From assembly GCA_903813345.2 (NCBI GenBank), contig CAIIXF020000002.1:25684455-25748454 (forward strand): a DNA stretch of 64,000 bases. Reading direction: 5' to 3'. Shown here piece after piece: positions 1 through 13,032 of this stretch. How positions within the stretch are numbered: position 1 is the first letter of the stretch; every line of letters starts with the position of its first letter. The position numbers were made by a program, and so were the translations under genes. Source of the DNA: Owenia fusiformis (taxonomy: Eukaryota > Annelida > Polychaeta > Sabellida > Oweniidae). Under the pieces are notes generated by a model. The model did no database searches and was not told the DNA's origin. It saw nothing but the letters and a program-made list of their open reading frames with translations.

Positions 1-113
1 GACTGAGTCATTCACATTTTGAACTGAGCATACAAAAAGTCATGATTTACATTGTCAATAAATTATTAGACTCCAGATTGAAAATCTGGAGTCTATTGTT
101 TTTGCCAGTATTC

Positions 114-147
<34 letters not shown>
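1..147. repeat. Hairpin and TTA microsatellite at head of repeat array
   Basis: Positions 68-94 form a hairpin with an 11-bp stem (AGACTCCAGAT / ATCTGGAGTCT). A T-rich stretch and a (TTA)n run at about 115-147 follow. This appears to be the leading edge of the repeat array that continues to 4,725. No coding potential is seen. Confidence 0.6.
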
Positions 148-149
<2 letters not shown>

Positions 150-1248
150 TTTGGGAGTTTTTTCAATAACTATTAGGTATCCAGTAAGGACCATAATACA
201 GTTCATTTAGGTTCAGTATCTAGTTGGTGGGAAATTGGGTCAAATTTTTATCTAGGTCAAAGGTCAAGAACTAGGTCAAATCCAGTACTTTGTCACTTTT
301 TTCGATTTTCTCGGTTGTCCTTCAATATTTTCGATCCGGGTTTTTTTCATTGTGTTCCTTATAAAAAAGTAGGAAACCTAGGGTCGATTTAGTTTTTTGA
401 TATCTCAAACCGATTTTGAGATATCAGTGTCCGAAAACGAGGTCCAAAAAAAGTTCTCCGAATCCAATGTCCAGGATATTAGTCTTATAGGAAATTTTCT
501 CAGGATTCCGAATCTGAAAACGAAATTTAGATCAGACTTCCGGTTCTGAAGTTATGGCGTTTTGAAAGCTCAAAAATCGCTAAATTTTGAGCCCATGTTA
601 AGTCAATGGGAAAAAAAGATTTTTTTGAAGTGATAAATACGAAATATAGACTAAGTTCAGCTAAATATAATGAAAGCTTTTAAAAGAATGGGACCTCAAA
701 AGCCATCTAGCTTTAAAATTTGGACACCAAAATGCCTAGGTCAAAATCTAGGTCAAATTTAAAGTTTTTTCTTATTTTTGCGATTCTGACACTACACTTT
801 AATCATATTCTTCGAAATTGTGTGTACATGTAGCCAAGAGTGTGCTAATAGCGTTAGCCTTTTGCCGTCAGAAAGAATTTTGACCCACTTTTAAGATATG
901 GTGTCCGAAAAGTAGGTCAAAATAAAAAGTTCTCCAAATTTAACGTTTGAGTTATGAATTAAGAATAGAATTTTCTCAGAAATCCGAATCTGCAAACCAA
1001 ATTTCGATCCGATTTCCGGTTCCGAATTTATGGCGTGTCCAAAAAGTAGGTCAAAATAAAAATTCGCCAAATTTAATGTATGAGTTATGAATTAGGGGTA
1101 GAATTTTGTCAGGAATCCGAATCTTTAAATCAAATTTAGATCCGACTTCCAGTTCGGAAGTTATAGCGTTTTGAAATTTCGGAAAATCGATCTGATGGTA
1201 TCCTGATAGAAAGTCAAGAGTAGAGAAGAAAATATTGAAAAATTCATC

Positions 1249-1440
1249 CATCCTTCCTATCTGATCCTATCCTATCCTATCCTTCCTTCGTATCCTTTCC
1301 TTCCTATCCTTCCTATCCTCTCCTATCATATCCTTTCTTCCTATTCTGTTCTATCCTATCCTTTTTTCTTATTCTATCCTATCGTTCCTTCCCATTCTAT
1401 CCTATCCTACCTTCCTGTTTTATCCATCCATCTTATTCTG
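1249..1440. repeat. TATCC/TTCC-type microsatellite, unit 1
   Basis: Imperfect array of CCTATCC and CCTTCC words on the plus strand, near the 3' end of the first large repeat unit. Open reading frames through it are low-complexity artefacts. Confidence 0.85.
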
Positions 1441-2663
1441 GATGACTCAGCTTATTCTGGATGACTCGGCTTATTTTAGATGACTGGGCTTAAAAAAGTC
1501 TGGATCTGGAGTCTGAAATTGAACTTCGTTCAATTTCCCAAGTCTAGTTATTCTTATTCTTATTATTCTTTAGGAGTTTTTTCAATAACTATGAGGTATC
1601 CAGTAAGGACCATAATACAGTTTATTTAGGTTCAGTATCTAGTTGGTGGGAAATTGGGTCAATTTTTTATCTAGGTCAAAGGTCAAGAACTAGGTCAAAT
1701 CCAGTACTTTGTCACTTTTTTCGATTTTCTCGGTCGTCCTTCAATATTTTGGATCCGGGTTTTTTGCATTGTGTTCCTCATAAAAAAGTAGAAAATCTAG
1801 GGTCGATTCAATTTTTTGGTATCTCAAACCGATTTCGAGATATCAGTGTCCGAAAACAAGGTCCAAAAAAAAGTTCTCCGAATCCAATGTCCAGGATATT
1901 AGTCTTATAGGAAATTTTCCCAGGATTCCGAATCTGAAAACGAAATTTGGATCTGACTTCCGGTTTGGAAGTTATGGCGTTTTGAAAACTCAAAAATCGC
2001 TAAATTTGGTGCCCATGTTAAGTCAATGGGAAAAAATATTTTTTTGAAGTGAAAAATACGGAATATAGACTGAGTTCAGCTTCATGTAATCAAAGCCTTT
2101 AAAAGAAGGGGACCTCAAAAGCCATCTAGCTTCACAATTTGGACACCGAAATGCCTAGGTCAAAATCTAGGTCAAATTCATAGGTTTTCCTTATCTTTTC
2201 GATTCTGACACTACACTTTAATTATATTCTTCGAAATTGTGTATACATGTAGCCAAGAATATGCTAATAGTGTTAGCCTTTTGCCGTCAGAAAGTATTTT
2301 GACCCACTTTTGAGATATGGTGTCCGAAAAGTAGGTCAAAATAAAAAATTCTCCAAATTTAATATATGAGTTATGAATTAAGGGTAGAATTCTGTCAGGA
2401 ATCCGAATCTGCAAACCAAATTTCGATCCAACTTCCGGTTCGGAAGTTATGGCGTGTCCGAAAAGTAGGTCAAAATAAAAAATCTCCAAATTTAATGTAT
2501 GAGTTATGAATTAGAGGTAAAATTTTGTCAGGAATCCGAATCTGCAAACCAAATTTCGATCCGACTTCCGGTTCGGAAGTGATAGCGTTTTGAAATTTCG
2601 AGAAAAATCGATCTGATGGTATCCTGATAGAAAGTCAAGAGTAGAGAAGAAAATATTGAAAAA

Positions 2664-2868
2664 TTCATCCATCCTTCCTATCTCATCCTACCCTATCCTT
2701 CCTATCTATCCTTCCTTCATATCTTTTCCTTCCTATCCTTCCTATCCTATCCTATCCTATCCTTTCTTCCTATTCTATTCTATCCTATCCTTCTTTCTTA
2801 TTCTATCCTATCGTTCTTTCCTATTCTATCCTATCCTACCTTCCTATTTTATTTATCCATCTCTTTCT
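2664..2868. repeat. TATCC/TTCC-type microsatellite, unit 2
   Basis: Same type of imperfect polypyrimidine array as in unit 1, at the equivalent position of the second large unit. An ORF rich in Ser, Pro, Tyr and Ile crosses it and is an artefact of the simple repeat. Confidence 0.85.
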
Positions 2869-4407
2869 AGATGACTCAGCTTATTCTGGATGACTCGGCT
2901 AAAAAAAGTCTAGATCTGGAGTCTGAAATTGAACTTCGTTCAATTTCCAAAATCTAGTTATTATTTTTCTTTAAGAGTTTTTTCAATAACTATAAGGGAT
3001 CCAGTAAAGACCATTATACAGTTCATTTAGGTTCAGTATCTAGTTGGTGGGAAATTGGGTCAAATTTTTATCTAGGTCAAAGGTCAAGAACTAGGTCAAA
3101 TCCAGTACTTTGTCACTTTTTTCGATTTTCTCGGTCGTCCTTCAATATTTTTGATCCGGGTTTTTTTCATTGTGTTCCTCATAAAAAAGTAGAAAATCTA
3201 GGGTCGATTTAGTTTTTTGGTATCTCAAACCAATTTCGAGATATCAGTGTCCGAAAACGAGGTCCAAAAAAAAGTTCTCCGAATCCAATGTCCAGGATAT
3301 CAGTCTTATAGGAGATTTTCTAAGGATTCCGAATCTGAAAACCAAATTTCAATTTGACTTCCGGTTCAGAAGTTATGGCGTTTTGAAAATTCAAAAATCG
3401 CTAAATTTGGTACCCCATGTTAATTCAATGGGAAAAAATATTTTTTTGAAGTGTAAAATACGAGATACAGACTAAGCACAGCTAAACATAATGGAAGCCC
3501 ATAAAAGAAAGGGACCTCAAAACCTTCTTTTCATAAAAATTTGGACACCAAAATGCCTAGGTCAAAATCTAGGTCAAATTCAAAGTTTTTCCTTATTTTT
3601 GCGATTCTGACACTACAGATTAATTATATTCTTCAAAATTTTGTATACATGTAGCCAAGAGTGTGCTAATAGTGTTAGCCTTTTGCCGTCAGAAAGTATT
3701 TTGCCCCACTTTTGAAATATGGTGTCCGAAAAGTAGGTCAAAATAAAAAATTCTCCAAATTTAACGTTTGAGTTATGAATTAAGTATAGAATTTTCTCAG
3801 AAATCCGAATCTGCAAATCAAATTTCGATCCGACTTCCTGTTCGGAAGTTATGACATTTTGAAAGCTCAAAAATCGCTAAATTTGGTGCCCCATGTTATG
3901 TCAATGGGAAAAAAGATTTTTTTGAAGTGTAAAATTCGAGATATAGACTAAGTACAGCTTAAAATAATGAAAGCCTATGAAAGAAAGGGACCTCGAAGGC
4001 TACCTAACTTCAAAATTTGGACACCAAAATCCCCAGGTCAAAATCTAGGTCAAATTCATAGTTTTTCCTTATTTTTGCGATTCTGGCACTATGTTTAAAT
4101 GATTTGCTTCAAAATTTTGTATACAGGTAGGAAAAAGTGTGCTAATAGTGTTAGCCTTTTGCCGTCAGAAAGTATTTCTACCCACTTTTGAGATATGGTG
4201 TCAGAAAAGTAGGTCAAAATAAAAAGTTCTCCAAATTTAGCATATGAGTTATGAATTAAGGGTAGAATTTTCTCAGGAATCCGAGCCTGCAAACCAAATT
4301 TCGATCCGACTTCCGATTCGAAAGTTATGGCGTTTTGAAATTTCGAGAAAAATCGATCTGATGGTATCCTGATAGAAAGTCAAGAGTAGAGAAGAAAATA
4401 TTGAAAA

Positions 4408-4606
4408 ATGCATCCATCCTTCCTTTGTGATCCTATCGTATCCTTCTTATCTACCTTTCTTTCATATCCTCTCCTTCCTATCCTTCCTATTCTATTCCTT
4501 CTTCATATTCTATTCTATCATTCTTTCCTATTCTATCCTATTGTTCCTTCCTATTCTAGCCTATCCTTCCTTCCTTTTTCATCCATCCATCCATCCATCC
4601 ATCTTT
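4408..4606. repeat. TATCC/TTCC-type microsatellite, unit 3
   Basis: Equivalent array in the third unit, ending in a short (CATC)n run at about 4,579-4,602. It is followed by the GGATGACTC phrases and terminal hairpin shared by all units. Confidence 0.85.
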
Positions 4607-4939
4607 TTCTGGATGACTCAGCTTATTTTGGATGACTCGGCTTATTCTGGATGACTCGGCCAAAAAAAGTCTAGATCTGGAGTCTGAAATTGAACTTCGT
4701 TCAATTTCCAAAGTCTAGTTATCTTTATAATTCTCTTCTATAGGGTTTATTATCACTTTTACATCCAAGTATGTAATATTGGCTCTTACAGTTACAGTTC
4801 TTAAAAAACATATCACCAGACATTTATTTCTTATCAAATGATAGTATTTTCCAAAGAATCTCAGAATGAGAACATTTTTTTTATAAAATTTTTCGTAACA
4901 TATCATGTAAAATGTATTCTGTAAAAATTACTGTATTTA

Positions 4940-5220
4940 GCCAATCAGATTGGAGTATTAGGCCTGAGGTACCAACAGTATATTCTGTATACCTGCTGTA
5001 TATTGACCAATCCTGTATATTATGTATACATACTAATGTCCAATTAGAAAGGACTATATTTAAGCTGATGTACCAACAGTATATTCTGTATACCTGCTAT
5101 CGATCAATCATATTGGAGTATTTAGGCTGTTGGGTCAACAGTATATTATGTAAACCTCATAATATCCAATCAGTGCGGAGTATTGAAGATTAGGTACCAA
5201 CAATATATTATGCTGTATAT
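4940..5220. repeat. Degenerate ~60-bp tandem repeats
   Basis: Four to five diverged copies of a unit containing CCAATCAGATTGGAGTATT and GTACCAACAGTATATT-type words. Spacing varies around 60 bp. A 93-aa ORF here consists of the repeated words and is not treated as a gene. Confidence 0.6.
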
Positions 5221-6640
5221 ATTAGCATTGCGTTATAAAACCAATGGGCTGACCATTAGATCACTTTGGGTGCCTTTTCAATTCTGAAAAAAATACTTTG
5301 AACCCTGATGTCCCAAACTGTTAGAAACACTTTTGGTCTAATAAGGACATATTTATATCTGGGAGGGCTGTTTATTCCTGTGTGGGGTGTAATGTTAGAT
5401 CCCCAATTCTAGACCCGAAGGTCTGTCACATAAATGTAAATACAATAAGAACAATGTTATCATATGTTAGCAATGCATGCTGTGCAAATCAATTATAAAT
5501 GCTTATCTTATTATAGTTATCACATAGTCAGTATTATCACAATGAGTGTATTAAGTTGCTTGGTGGTTTTGTTTTAAAACATAAAGTTTAAATGAGTGGA
5601 AATGGAGTGTTTCAGAGAAATATAGTGAACAGGCAAATAGGAGGTAAAGTATAGGGTGTCTATAATGTCTTGTTACAATTATAATACAATGGCTGTCTAA
5701 AGTGTAGATACTTTTTGGACACCCTGTACATCGCTAGACGTTAATGTATATCCACACTCTAAAAAATTAGCAATATGTCATACAATATTTATGATTTATA
5801 TGTTTTACTATGAAGTGTAAGCATCCATGCAAAAATGTAAAAAAAACTACTTTTTAAAACAATTACATGAATTACGATCTACTATGTTATTCTTAAACAA
5901 CTAAATATTATAATATGGAATTCTTTAAGATAATGCTATCAAAAATTCAGTTATTGTATAAAAATGATGAATCAACTTCAACATATCATTTTATGTAATT
6001 ATAATATTGTTAATGAAATGGAGTTTACAATCATGTACATGTATAAAATTTAGAAACATAAATATTTTATGAAATGTATTTTTTGTCTCACTTAAAAAGT
6101 GAATTAATTGATTTTAAGGAGGCAGACCAATGAAATACATTTAAAATCATTTCTGTTTGTCTCTTTAACTTTTTGTAAAAACTATAGGAAGAGGATAGTT
6201 AGTTTGTATTCATAATTCACGTTTGCCAACCATAGTTTAGAAACAGAATTTGAACGTAGTTGAAACACTTTAACATTATGTGCCATCACAATTTGCCTTG
6301 CCGTATTTTTAGGTTTTACTTTTGTAAATACTTTACTTAGACTGTGTTTTGTGTATTATAATGCCATCTATTTTGGCAAAATGTTAATTTCAATTATGTT
6401 GCCATCTATTTTGGTGAAGGTTAATTTGAATGAAATGATAAATAGTTGACAAAATAGATAAATGAATTTTGAAATGCTTTTACTGCCTAAATGTTATTGT
6501 ACTGTTTGGCTGGTTTTGTATTAAGATTATGTATTGATCACTGTCCATTTGAACTCTTTGTCTTTATTTTGAAGGGGAAAACTAAATTCCTGGAAAGTTG
6601 CTATCGTAAACCATGATCCATTTGTGTTAACCCTTTACAT
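5221..6640. other. No gene recognised
   Basis: AT-rich sequence with frequent stops in all frames. A Tc1/mariner-like end word (GGACACCCTGTA, about 5,718-5,730), matching the termini of the element at 15,576-15,847, is the only repeat signal noticed. Confidence 0.5.
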
Positions 6641-6646
6641 GGTTCT

Positions 6647-6850
6647 CAGGCCCGTAGCCAGGATTTGCCAAGGGGATTACAGTTTTCAAAAATTTCCAGG
6701 GGGGTTCACATTTGACTATTTTGACCCAAATATGGCTAGAATCACTTGAGAAGTGCTCAAAATGGTGAAAATCTGCATGATTTTAAAAGAATTGGGGTGT
6801 TCGCCCGAACCCTGCGAACCCCCCCCCCCCCCCCTGGCTACGGGCCTGGT
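6647..6850. mobile_element. MITE with CAGGCCCGTAGCCAGG inverted ends
   Basis: About 200 bp. The left end reads CAGGCCCGTAGCCAGG and the right end CCTGGCTACGGGCCTGG, its inverted complement. The interior is G/C-run rich with a long C tract near 6,820. A second full copy lies at 53,033-53,244 and half copies occur elsewhere in the window. No coding capacity, so it is non-autonomous. Confidence 0.75.
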
Positions 6851-7746
6851 TCTCCATACTTTTTCTGAATGAAAGTTGGAAGAGATTAACCAATGTATGA
6901 GCGGTGCTACTATTAAAACAGAATGGTAAAATCAGTGCTCATGTAATAAGGATTTATACAAAAATAATTGGTGTTATTAATCCAAATTGAGTGGTGTCAC
7001 ACTACTATTAGTATAACTTCTCTTCGATTTGTTCTTTTGGTACAGTTAAACATTCATATCACCATTTCTAAGATATTAGAAATGTATATCTATGTGAAAA
7101 ATATCATAGAAAAAATAATAGAGTAAAATCAGCATATGATATAGAAAATGAACAAACAGTGTGTAGACAACACTCTAAATTGCCTAGTGATGCTAGAAAG
7201 TTGGGCAATTCAGGCAATACTTCATATAAAAAGTACGGAAAAGGCATGATCAGATCAGACCCCCTTATATACATTCTTATAAAAAAATGAGCGACCCTAA
7301 TTACATTTGTATTATCATCTAAATTTACATTATAATGTAAACCTAAAACTTGAATAAAAAAATGATCTGATCAAGAAAGCTAGAGACACAGAGAGGGTTA
7401 TTCAAATAGACTGTATTGGTCTTTTTGCAAAGCCTAATGTTTACATATCATTTAAGACATTTCTGATGTAAACCAAAACTTTCCTGGCTATAGGGAATCA
7501 AACAGTTCAATACATCTGGATCAATTAACTACATGTCAGTACATGTACACATTACTCGAGTTCCTGTTTATTCTGAATGGATTACACTTTTTCTGAATCG
7601 TAAAATTACAATTTGTATTCAAATGGCTCAACACGAGCCATTGTGGTTCACGGGAGTAACTCATCCCCTCTTCCTAATTTTTTCTATGGTAAAATAGGCT
7701 GCAGAATATAAGAGAATATAAGAGGGAGGGTTGACTTACTCCCCAT

Positions 7747-7880
7747 GTTGTGGTGGTGACATATTTTATAGTCTCCAACTTTGGTGAATAGTGTTCAACA
7801 GTTGGTGTTTGGCGGTAGGTGTTTACTAGTCGGCGTCTGAAACAAATAACATTTTGCATGATAATGCCTTGTTACAACTT
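7747..7880 (-). mobile_element. MITE family A (ATGTCACCACC...GGTGGTGACAT), copy 1
   Basis: Reverse-oriented copy of a ~110-180 bp dispersed element. The consensus begins AACAAGGCATTAACATGCAAAATGTCACCACC and continues through CACCAAC-type repeats and AAAGTTGGAGAC. It ends AACAATATGTCATCAC then GGTGGTGACAT. The internal ATGTCACCACC/GGTGGTGACAT words are inverted complements. Confidence 0.7.
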
Positions 7881-7979
7881 TTTCATACAGCTCTGCACAT
7901 AATAGGAATTCAGTTTTTGATGAGAAATGGTTATTATTTATCAGTTATTTGAATCATATATCTTCTATGCCAAATCTAC

Positions 7980-8800
7980 CAAATTCACCAAATTACAATA
8001 CAAAGCATTTTGTTCATTTAGTGAAAAATTGGAAAAAACTCCAATATGATATTTTCTGAGGCCGATATCATATTTTCTTGATGAAAAAAATTCATATTCC
8101 ATCACGACCATCAATAACCTATTTATTCCATGATATTTTTTATCAGAAACTTGGTGACACGATGGTGACATTAAATGATACAATTTAATTTTATCAAATG
8201 ACATTTTCAACTTTTATTAACAAGTTTTAAAAAAGAAATGATTTATGATAGTAAAATGGATCATAATATGCCAGAATAACACAATATTAAGTCTCATGAA
8301 ATTTTCCCATGGTTCTGATACGGGATCTGATACAGATCTTTGAATATCAGTTTTATTCCCAGCGAAAACATGTTATTATGGAATAAATATCATTATTCAC
8401 AGGGAATAAAATTGAGATTCAAAAAATCCCGTATCAGATCCCGTATCAGCAAAAATCCCGCATCAGAATTATTCTCGGTAATTTCTCTAGTGTTCTTAAT
8501 CATTTACATTTTTAATTAAAACTTGTTAATAAAAGTTGAAAATATTATATGATAAATTGTATCATTTTATGTCACAATCATTGGGTGATGATGTACAAAA
8601 ATTAAAAATAAATAAGTTTTAGAAAATTATTACAGAATAAATAGGTTATTGATGGTCGTGATGGAATATGATTTTTTTCCTTGAGAAAATATGATATTGG
8701 CCTGGGAAAATATATTGACACTCGGCTATCGCCTTCAGTCAATTTGATATTTTCCTTGGCCAATATCATATTTTCCCTCGGAATAAAATTCATATTCCAT
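7980..8800. mobile_element. Large foldback (inverted-repeat) element
   Basis: Sequence at about 8,040-8,225 returns as its inverted complement at about 8,510-8,705; shared words include AACTTTTATTAACAAGTTTTAA and CATCACGACCATCAATAACC. The centre has a second nested inversion around CCCGTATCAGATCCCG. No transposase is visible. Small ORFs within it mirror each other and are artefacts. Confidence 0.65.
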
Positions 8801-10940
8801 CCCTCCCATTAAATAACCTCTATATATCCCCTGCCAAGGATCACTCAACCAGCAACACACTGTTTAATAAACACAAATTTTAAACCAAAGCCATCCAGTT
8901 TCCAGTAGTAAACATGTCCTTTATTTATTTCTCCAACAATGGGTCTGGATTAGATGCTGTTTGCATAACTGTTAACTGACTCTTATTGTCCATATAATTA
9001 TATCGGGTTATATTACAATTAGGCTAGACTGGTTTAACTTAGGTTGTTTTTCAACATTTCGTTTCAAGAAATTAAGAAATTCAAGAAAAATAGTTAATGT
9101 TTCTCGAGAATGTTCACCCTTCTCCAGCCAAAGATTCTTTCAAAATCATGCAGTTTTTCACAATTTGAGCACTTTTCAAGTGCTTTTGGGCCAGGCTTCT
9201 CAAGTGCACTCCCTCCCCCCCCCTTGGAACTTTTTAAAAAGTGAACCCCCCTTGGTAATATGGCAAAAGCTGCCTACTGGCTTGATGTTTTTTATCCTAA
9301 ACGACAGTCTATATGGATACAGTAGCCCTGGACATCAAGTATATCAAACAAAATTCAGATGTAATGTATATGATCCCTGATTGTTTACAATTAATGTTAA
9401 CATGAACTTTCAATTTTGTAAATGGCCTTCTGTTTGTTTTAATGATTGAATTAACTTAAAATTTGAAACATAAGTTGCTATGATCCTTATACCTACATTG
9501 TAAATTCAAAATTCATATTTTGGGTTGAACTTGTTTTGCTTTTAAACACAATGAATTTTTTCGCTTTTACAATTTAGTTTATTGTTTGTCCACATAATAT
9601 ACATTTTACTATTTAACCTTAACAAAGATTCATTTGTTTGAGTAACAAACAAGTGAATAATTCCAATATTGAACAATGACAAAAAATTCTGTGAAGTAAG
9701 GTTATTGTAGTTTACCTTCCATTGAAGCCCAATCTAACATTATTTGAGTTTCAAATCATTTGGGATGTTAGATTTCAATATATTCCTATTTGCTTGTTTA
9801 ATTGTCCACAATTGCGACAAAGAACTGGATTGCTTCAAGGACTGTGTTCAGATTACATCTTGACCTTGTGTATTTGCCAAGGTGTTAAAGTTCTGATCTG
9901 AAAATAAAGGAACCTCATACAAACCAGAACTAATTGAGCATAACAAGTAAAAAATAAGAATGGAACAAGATTTTAGTTCAAATAAGTCAAAGATATAACA
10001 CCATTGAACTAACTTATTTCCCAAGCCATTATGCGTGTATTAGTGAAATAATTTGAGTAAAATTGGTTTTTGTTTTGGAAGACAGTGTGTTTATATTTAT
10101 TGATTTTTTATACAAGTAAATCCTAATACAGTCTTACCAACCACCTCCTTCAAATCTTTTTTTTGAATATGTTATCAAAACTGAACTTGAAACCAGCATC
10201 TGATTTCTATATTTATTTGCCACTTCATCATATTTAAAATAAGAAGTAACTTTACAAGATTTTGCAATAATATTTTGACATCAAACTACTTGTATTGTGA
10301 AAGCGACACATTGTGAAGTTACCATTCAATATCATTCAAAACATTTTCTAATTCACTTCAGACTCTCAATAATGTTTTGATATCAAAAACATAATTTATA
10401 TTAGGTGTTCGGCCATAGCAACCATTGATATCACATCTCAATGGCCTTATAGATAAAAAGTGAGATTATGTTTTTAGATATCAAATCAGTGAATACACCA
10501 TGTTCAAGAGTGTACTTTGTGTATCTGAGCCCTGTAAATTAGGTGAAGATGAATCTGTCTTTTAAAGGATCGAAATCAAAGTGTTCCAAATGGAAAGTGT
10601 GAGTATGCATTACTATCACACTATTTATGAGTTAACTCAAAACAAAATAATGTTTGTTGAAATTAATATATGTTGATTTTAAGGTAAATTTGATTAATAT
10701 TCCCAACTAAAAAAGCACAAATGGCATCACCTGTAGAACACATAAAGACTTATGATCATGATTTCATTTAAACCCGTATGTAATAATTATTATATGGGAT
10801 AAATATTATATCCTGGGTTAAAGATTAAGCATTTTCACCTGCATTATCATATGATACACAGGAAGTAATTGGTGTGTTTCATTTCCCTTATGAATTTAAT
10901 TTGAAAAGTGTATCAGAAATAATACATGAAGAAATAAATA
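8801..10940. other. Gene-free stretch with one decayed MITE
   Basis: No ORF, exon-like segment or RNA gene is supported. About 9,113-9,275 is a reverse-oriented, end-decayed copy of the CAGGCCCGTAGCCAGG element. The rest is AT-rich with no feature I can name. Confidence 0.5.
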
Positions 10941-10943
10941 ATA

Positions 10944-11040
10944 TGCAGTAAAACCTGCGTAAGTTGGACACCTTTGTTACCTCTAAAAAGTGATTCCCTA
11001 TTAAAGGTTCATTCAGGTGTTCCGCTAACAGGTTTTACTA
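10944..11040. mobile_element. Short pogo/Tigger-like MITE
   Basis: Begins CAGTAAAACCTG and ends CAGGTTTTACTA, an inverted pair about 95 bp apart, with 'gttggacacct' and 'aggtgttcc' words inside. It belongs to the dispersed type also seen at 60,097-60,256 and in partial form near 15,340, 19,740, 43,950 and 51,860. Confidence 0.6.
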
Positions 11041-12950
11041 TTCTGTAAATTGATAAATTGAAAATGTTTTAAAATTAATGGCATCAGAGACTTAAAATAG
11101 ATTTTAGGATTAGAAAATAATTTAAACCTAATATCACTCATTAGGCCTATACATCAACATAATTTCTTATAAAAACTTTTTATGTCACCAAATTCTGTCA
11201 CCACCTCCAAGAAGTGATGACATATTGTTACAGGAACCATTTTTTGTGACTGAAATTGGTGACAATTAGTTACACTTTTAGTTGCAAACAGGTGGTGACA
11301 TTTGCCATATTTTAAAGTACCCATGTATATTTTAGGTATAATATTTATAGGTTAATGCACTTGGTGTTTTTCTAGCGATTTATAGCAAAACATCAATAAT
11401 GTTGACATCTGTAAGTTGCTGCCAAAATATTACATGTTACAATTTGCACATAAAGCGAGCATATTTATATATGAAATCGGGAACAATTATATCTCTATAG
11501 GCAAGTCAGCATTAATCATTGGTTCAGTCAAATTATGGGGTCAATATTTTGTATTATGATTAATTCCAAATTCTAGGATTAAATTTTGGCATTGTATGAT
11601 AATTCCACACAGGTCTGGTCTTGTAAATGGACTCAAATATTATTTATTCTATAAGTTAACTCTTACTTTTGAATCTTTCTTTCCTAAAATTGGTCTGACA
11701 AATACCAAGAGTAATATATGACAATAATTTTTGAACAGATTAACCTTATCTTAATTGTTAGTGTAACTTAAGTTTAAAAAATTAGATTTTACTGTCATCA
11801 AATATTTATAATCTCATTTTGGATTATGAAGTAAAAAGAACCCATTATTAATTTTATTTAGTTGTTTTGTTGGAGTCTCTACCCATAGTGATCTGATTTA
11901 AATAAAGCATATGATTTCACTCCTTATTCAATACATAGTGTTACTTGTTACTATATGAAATAAAGCTCTTTGGGTTAAGCCTGCAAATTCTATTGAAATC
12001 TAACTAACTCTATTTCACTTAATAGAAACTCGATCAAATGAAATACTTCAAGTAATTGTTGGCTTAAAAATAATACACTGTTTCAATAGCAATCTCAACA
12101 GTTATGCTCTCAGAACAGGGTTTATAAAATTATATGAATCATTTTAAAATGTTTTTTCAGAGACATGGAATTTCGTTAAACTTGCTTGGGTTTTTGATTA
12201 TTTAAATTTTGGGACATTACATGACAAAGTATTAAACCCAGTGTGTGGGGGTTGTAACATAAAAATTGACTTTCAAAGACTTTAAGTGCTTACATTGAAA
12301 TTCTGATCTTACAGGTGAAAAACTGGTTGAAACCCTATGTGGAGAGTGCTTGGCACAAAGAAGTCCCAAACTGATGGATTAACACAAATCTTGAAGAACA
12401 CAAATGGCGGGTCATCGAAAAAATATCTGAAAAAGTAACAACTTTAAAAATTGTACAAATGAAGAAAAACAGCCTAAAACAAGGAAACCATGATCGATGG
12501 CTACTTACTACAAAGCGCAAACATTTATTGAGTTAGCGGATTACATCTTCCCATGAGAGCAAATAATCAAAGAGTTTGCTGAGAGTGATGTTAACATGGG
12601 AGAAATATCTACAGGATGTTGACGAGCACAACTGTACAAAGTTCTATGTGTGTTACAGCTTAGAGAACGTGTTAATTGGATCAAATATGAGTAACTATCT
12701 CTATCGATCTTATATATGAGATATATTCATTATAAATGCGGATATGACTGATATGGCTTGGATTGATGTATTGTCTTCAACAACAATGATTATTCGAAAT
12801 CAAAATTTATCATAACAGAAACGCAGAAGGACAACAACTGACTTAAATTACAAGATCAATTGATCAAAAGAACAGTACATATTGGAAAACGTATAACTGA
12901 TAACTATAATCAATATTCACAACTAAAAAGTGACATTTATATTTAACAGG
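11041..12950. other. No gene; possible 5' leader of the following gene
   Basis: A decayed family A-like segment lies at about 11,180-11,300 (GTCACCACC and GGTGGTGACA words). The rest is AT-rich. Acceptor-like CAG sites at 12,315 and 12,950 could bound untranslated exons of the coiled-coil gene that starts at 13,033, but the sequence alone does not settle this. Confidence 0.35.
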
Positions 12951-13032
12951 TTAAAAGGAACAGAACAGTTTGGTATAAATGAGTCAAAGAACATTCTTGA
13001 ACATTTAGAAACTATTTTCCCAAGGTTGCCAA

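Larger units (their letters stand above)
148..4725. repeat. Tandem array of three 1.4-1.75 kb Helitron/HINE-like units
   Basis: Three related units begin near 148, 1,567 and 2,968 with a shared TC-rich start followed by GAGTTTTTTCAATAACTA. Starts are 1,419 and 1,401 bp apart, and the third unit is longer (about 1.75 kb). Each contains several diverged sub-repeats of about 130 bp with recurring 'taggtcaaaa' and 'cggaagttatggcg' phrases, then a C/T-rich microsatellite. Each ends in a hairpin (GAAATTGAAC-TTC-GTTCAATTTC at 1,515-1,537, 2,925-2,947 and 4,686-4,708) followed after about 6-7 nt by CTAGTT. A 3' hairpin followed by CTRRT, tandem arrangement and an internal microsatellite resemble Helitron/Helentron-associated non-autonomous elements. 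That family assignment is inference. Small ORFs inside are repetitive and not genes. Confidence 0.65.

Noticed and set aside
1051-4654. Several 60-93 aa ORFs in the first 4.7 kb
   Set aside because: They repeat in each tandem unit or run through C/T microsatellites, and lack any domain or splice context.
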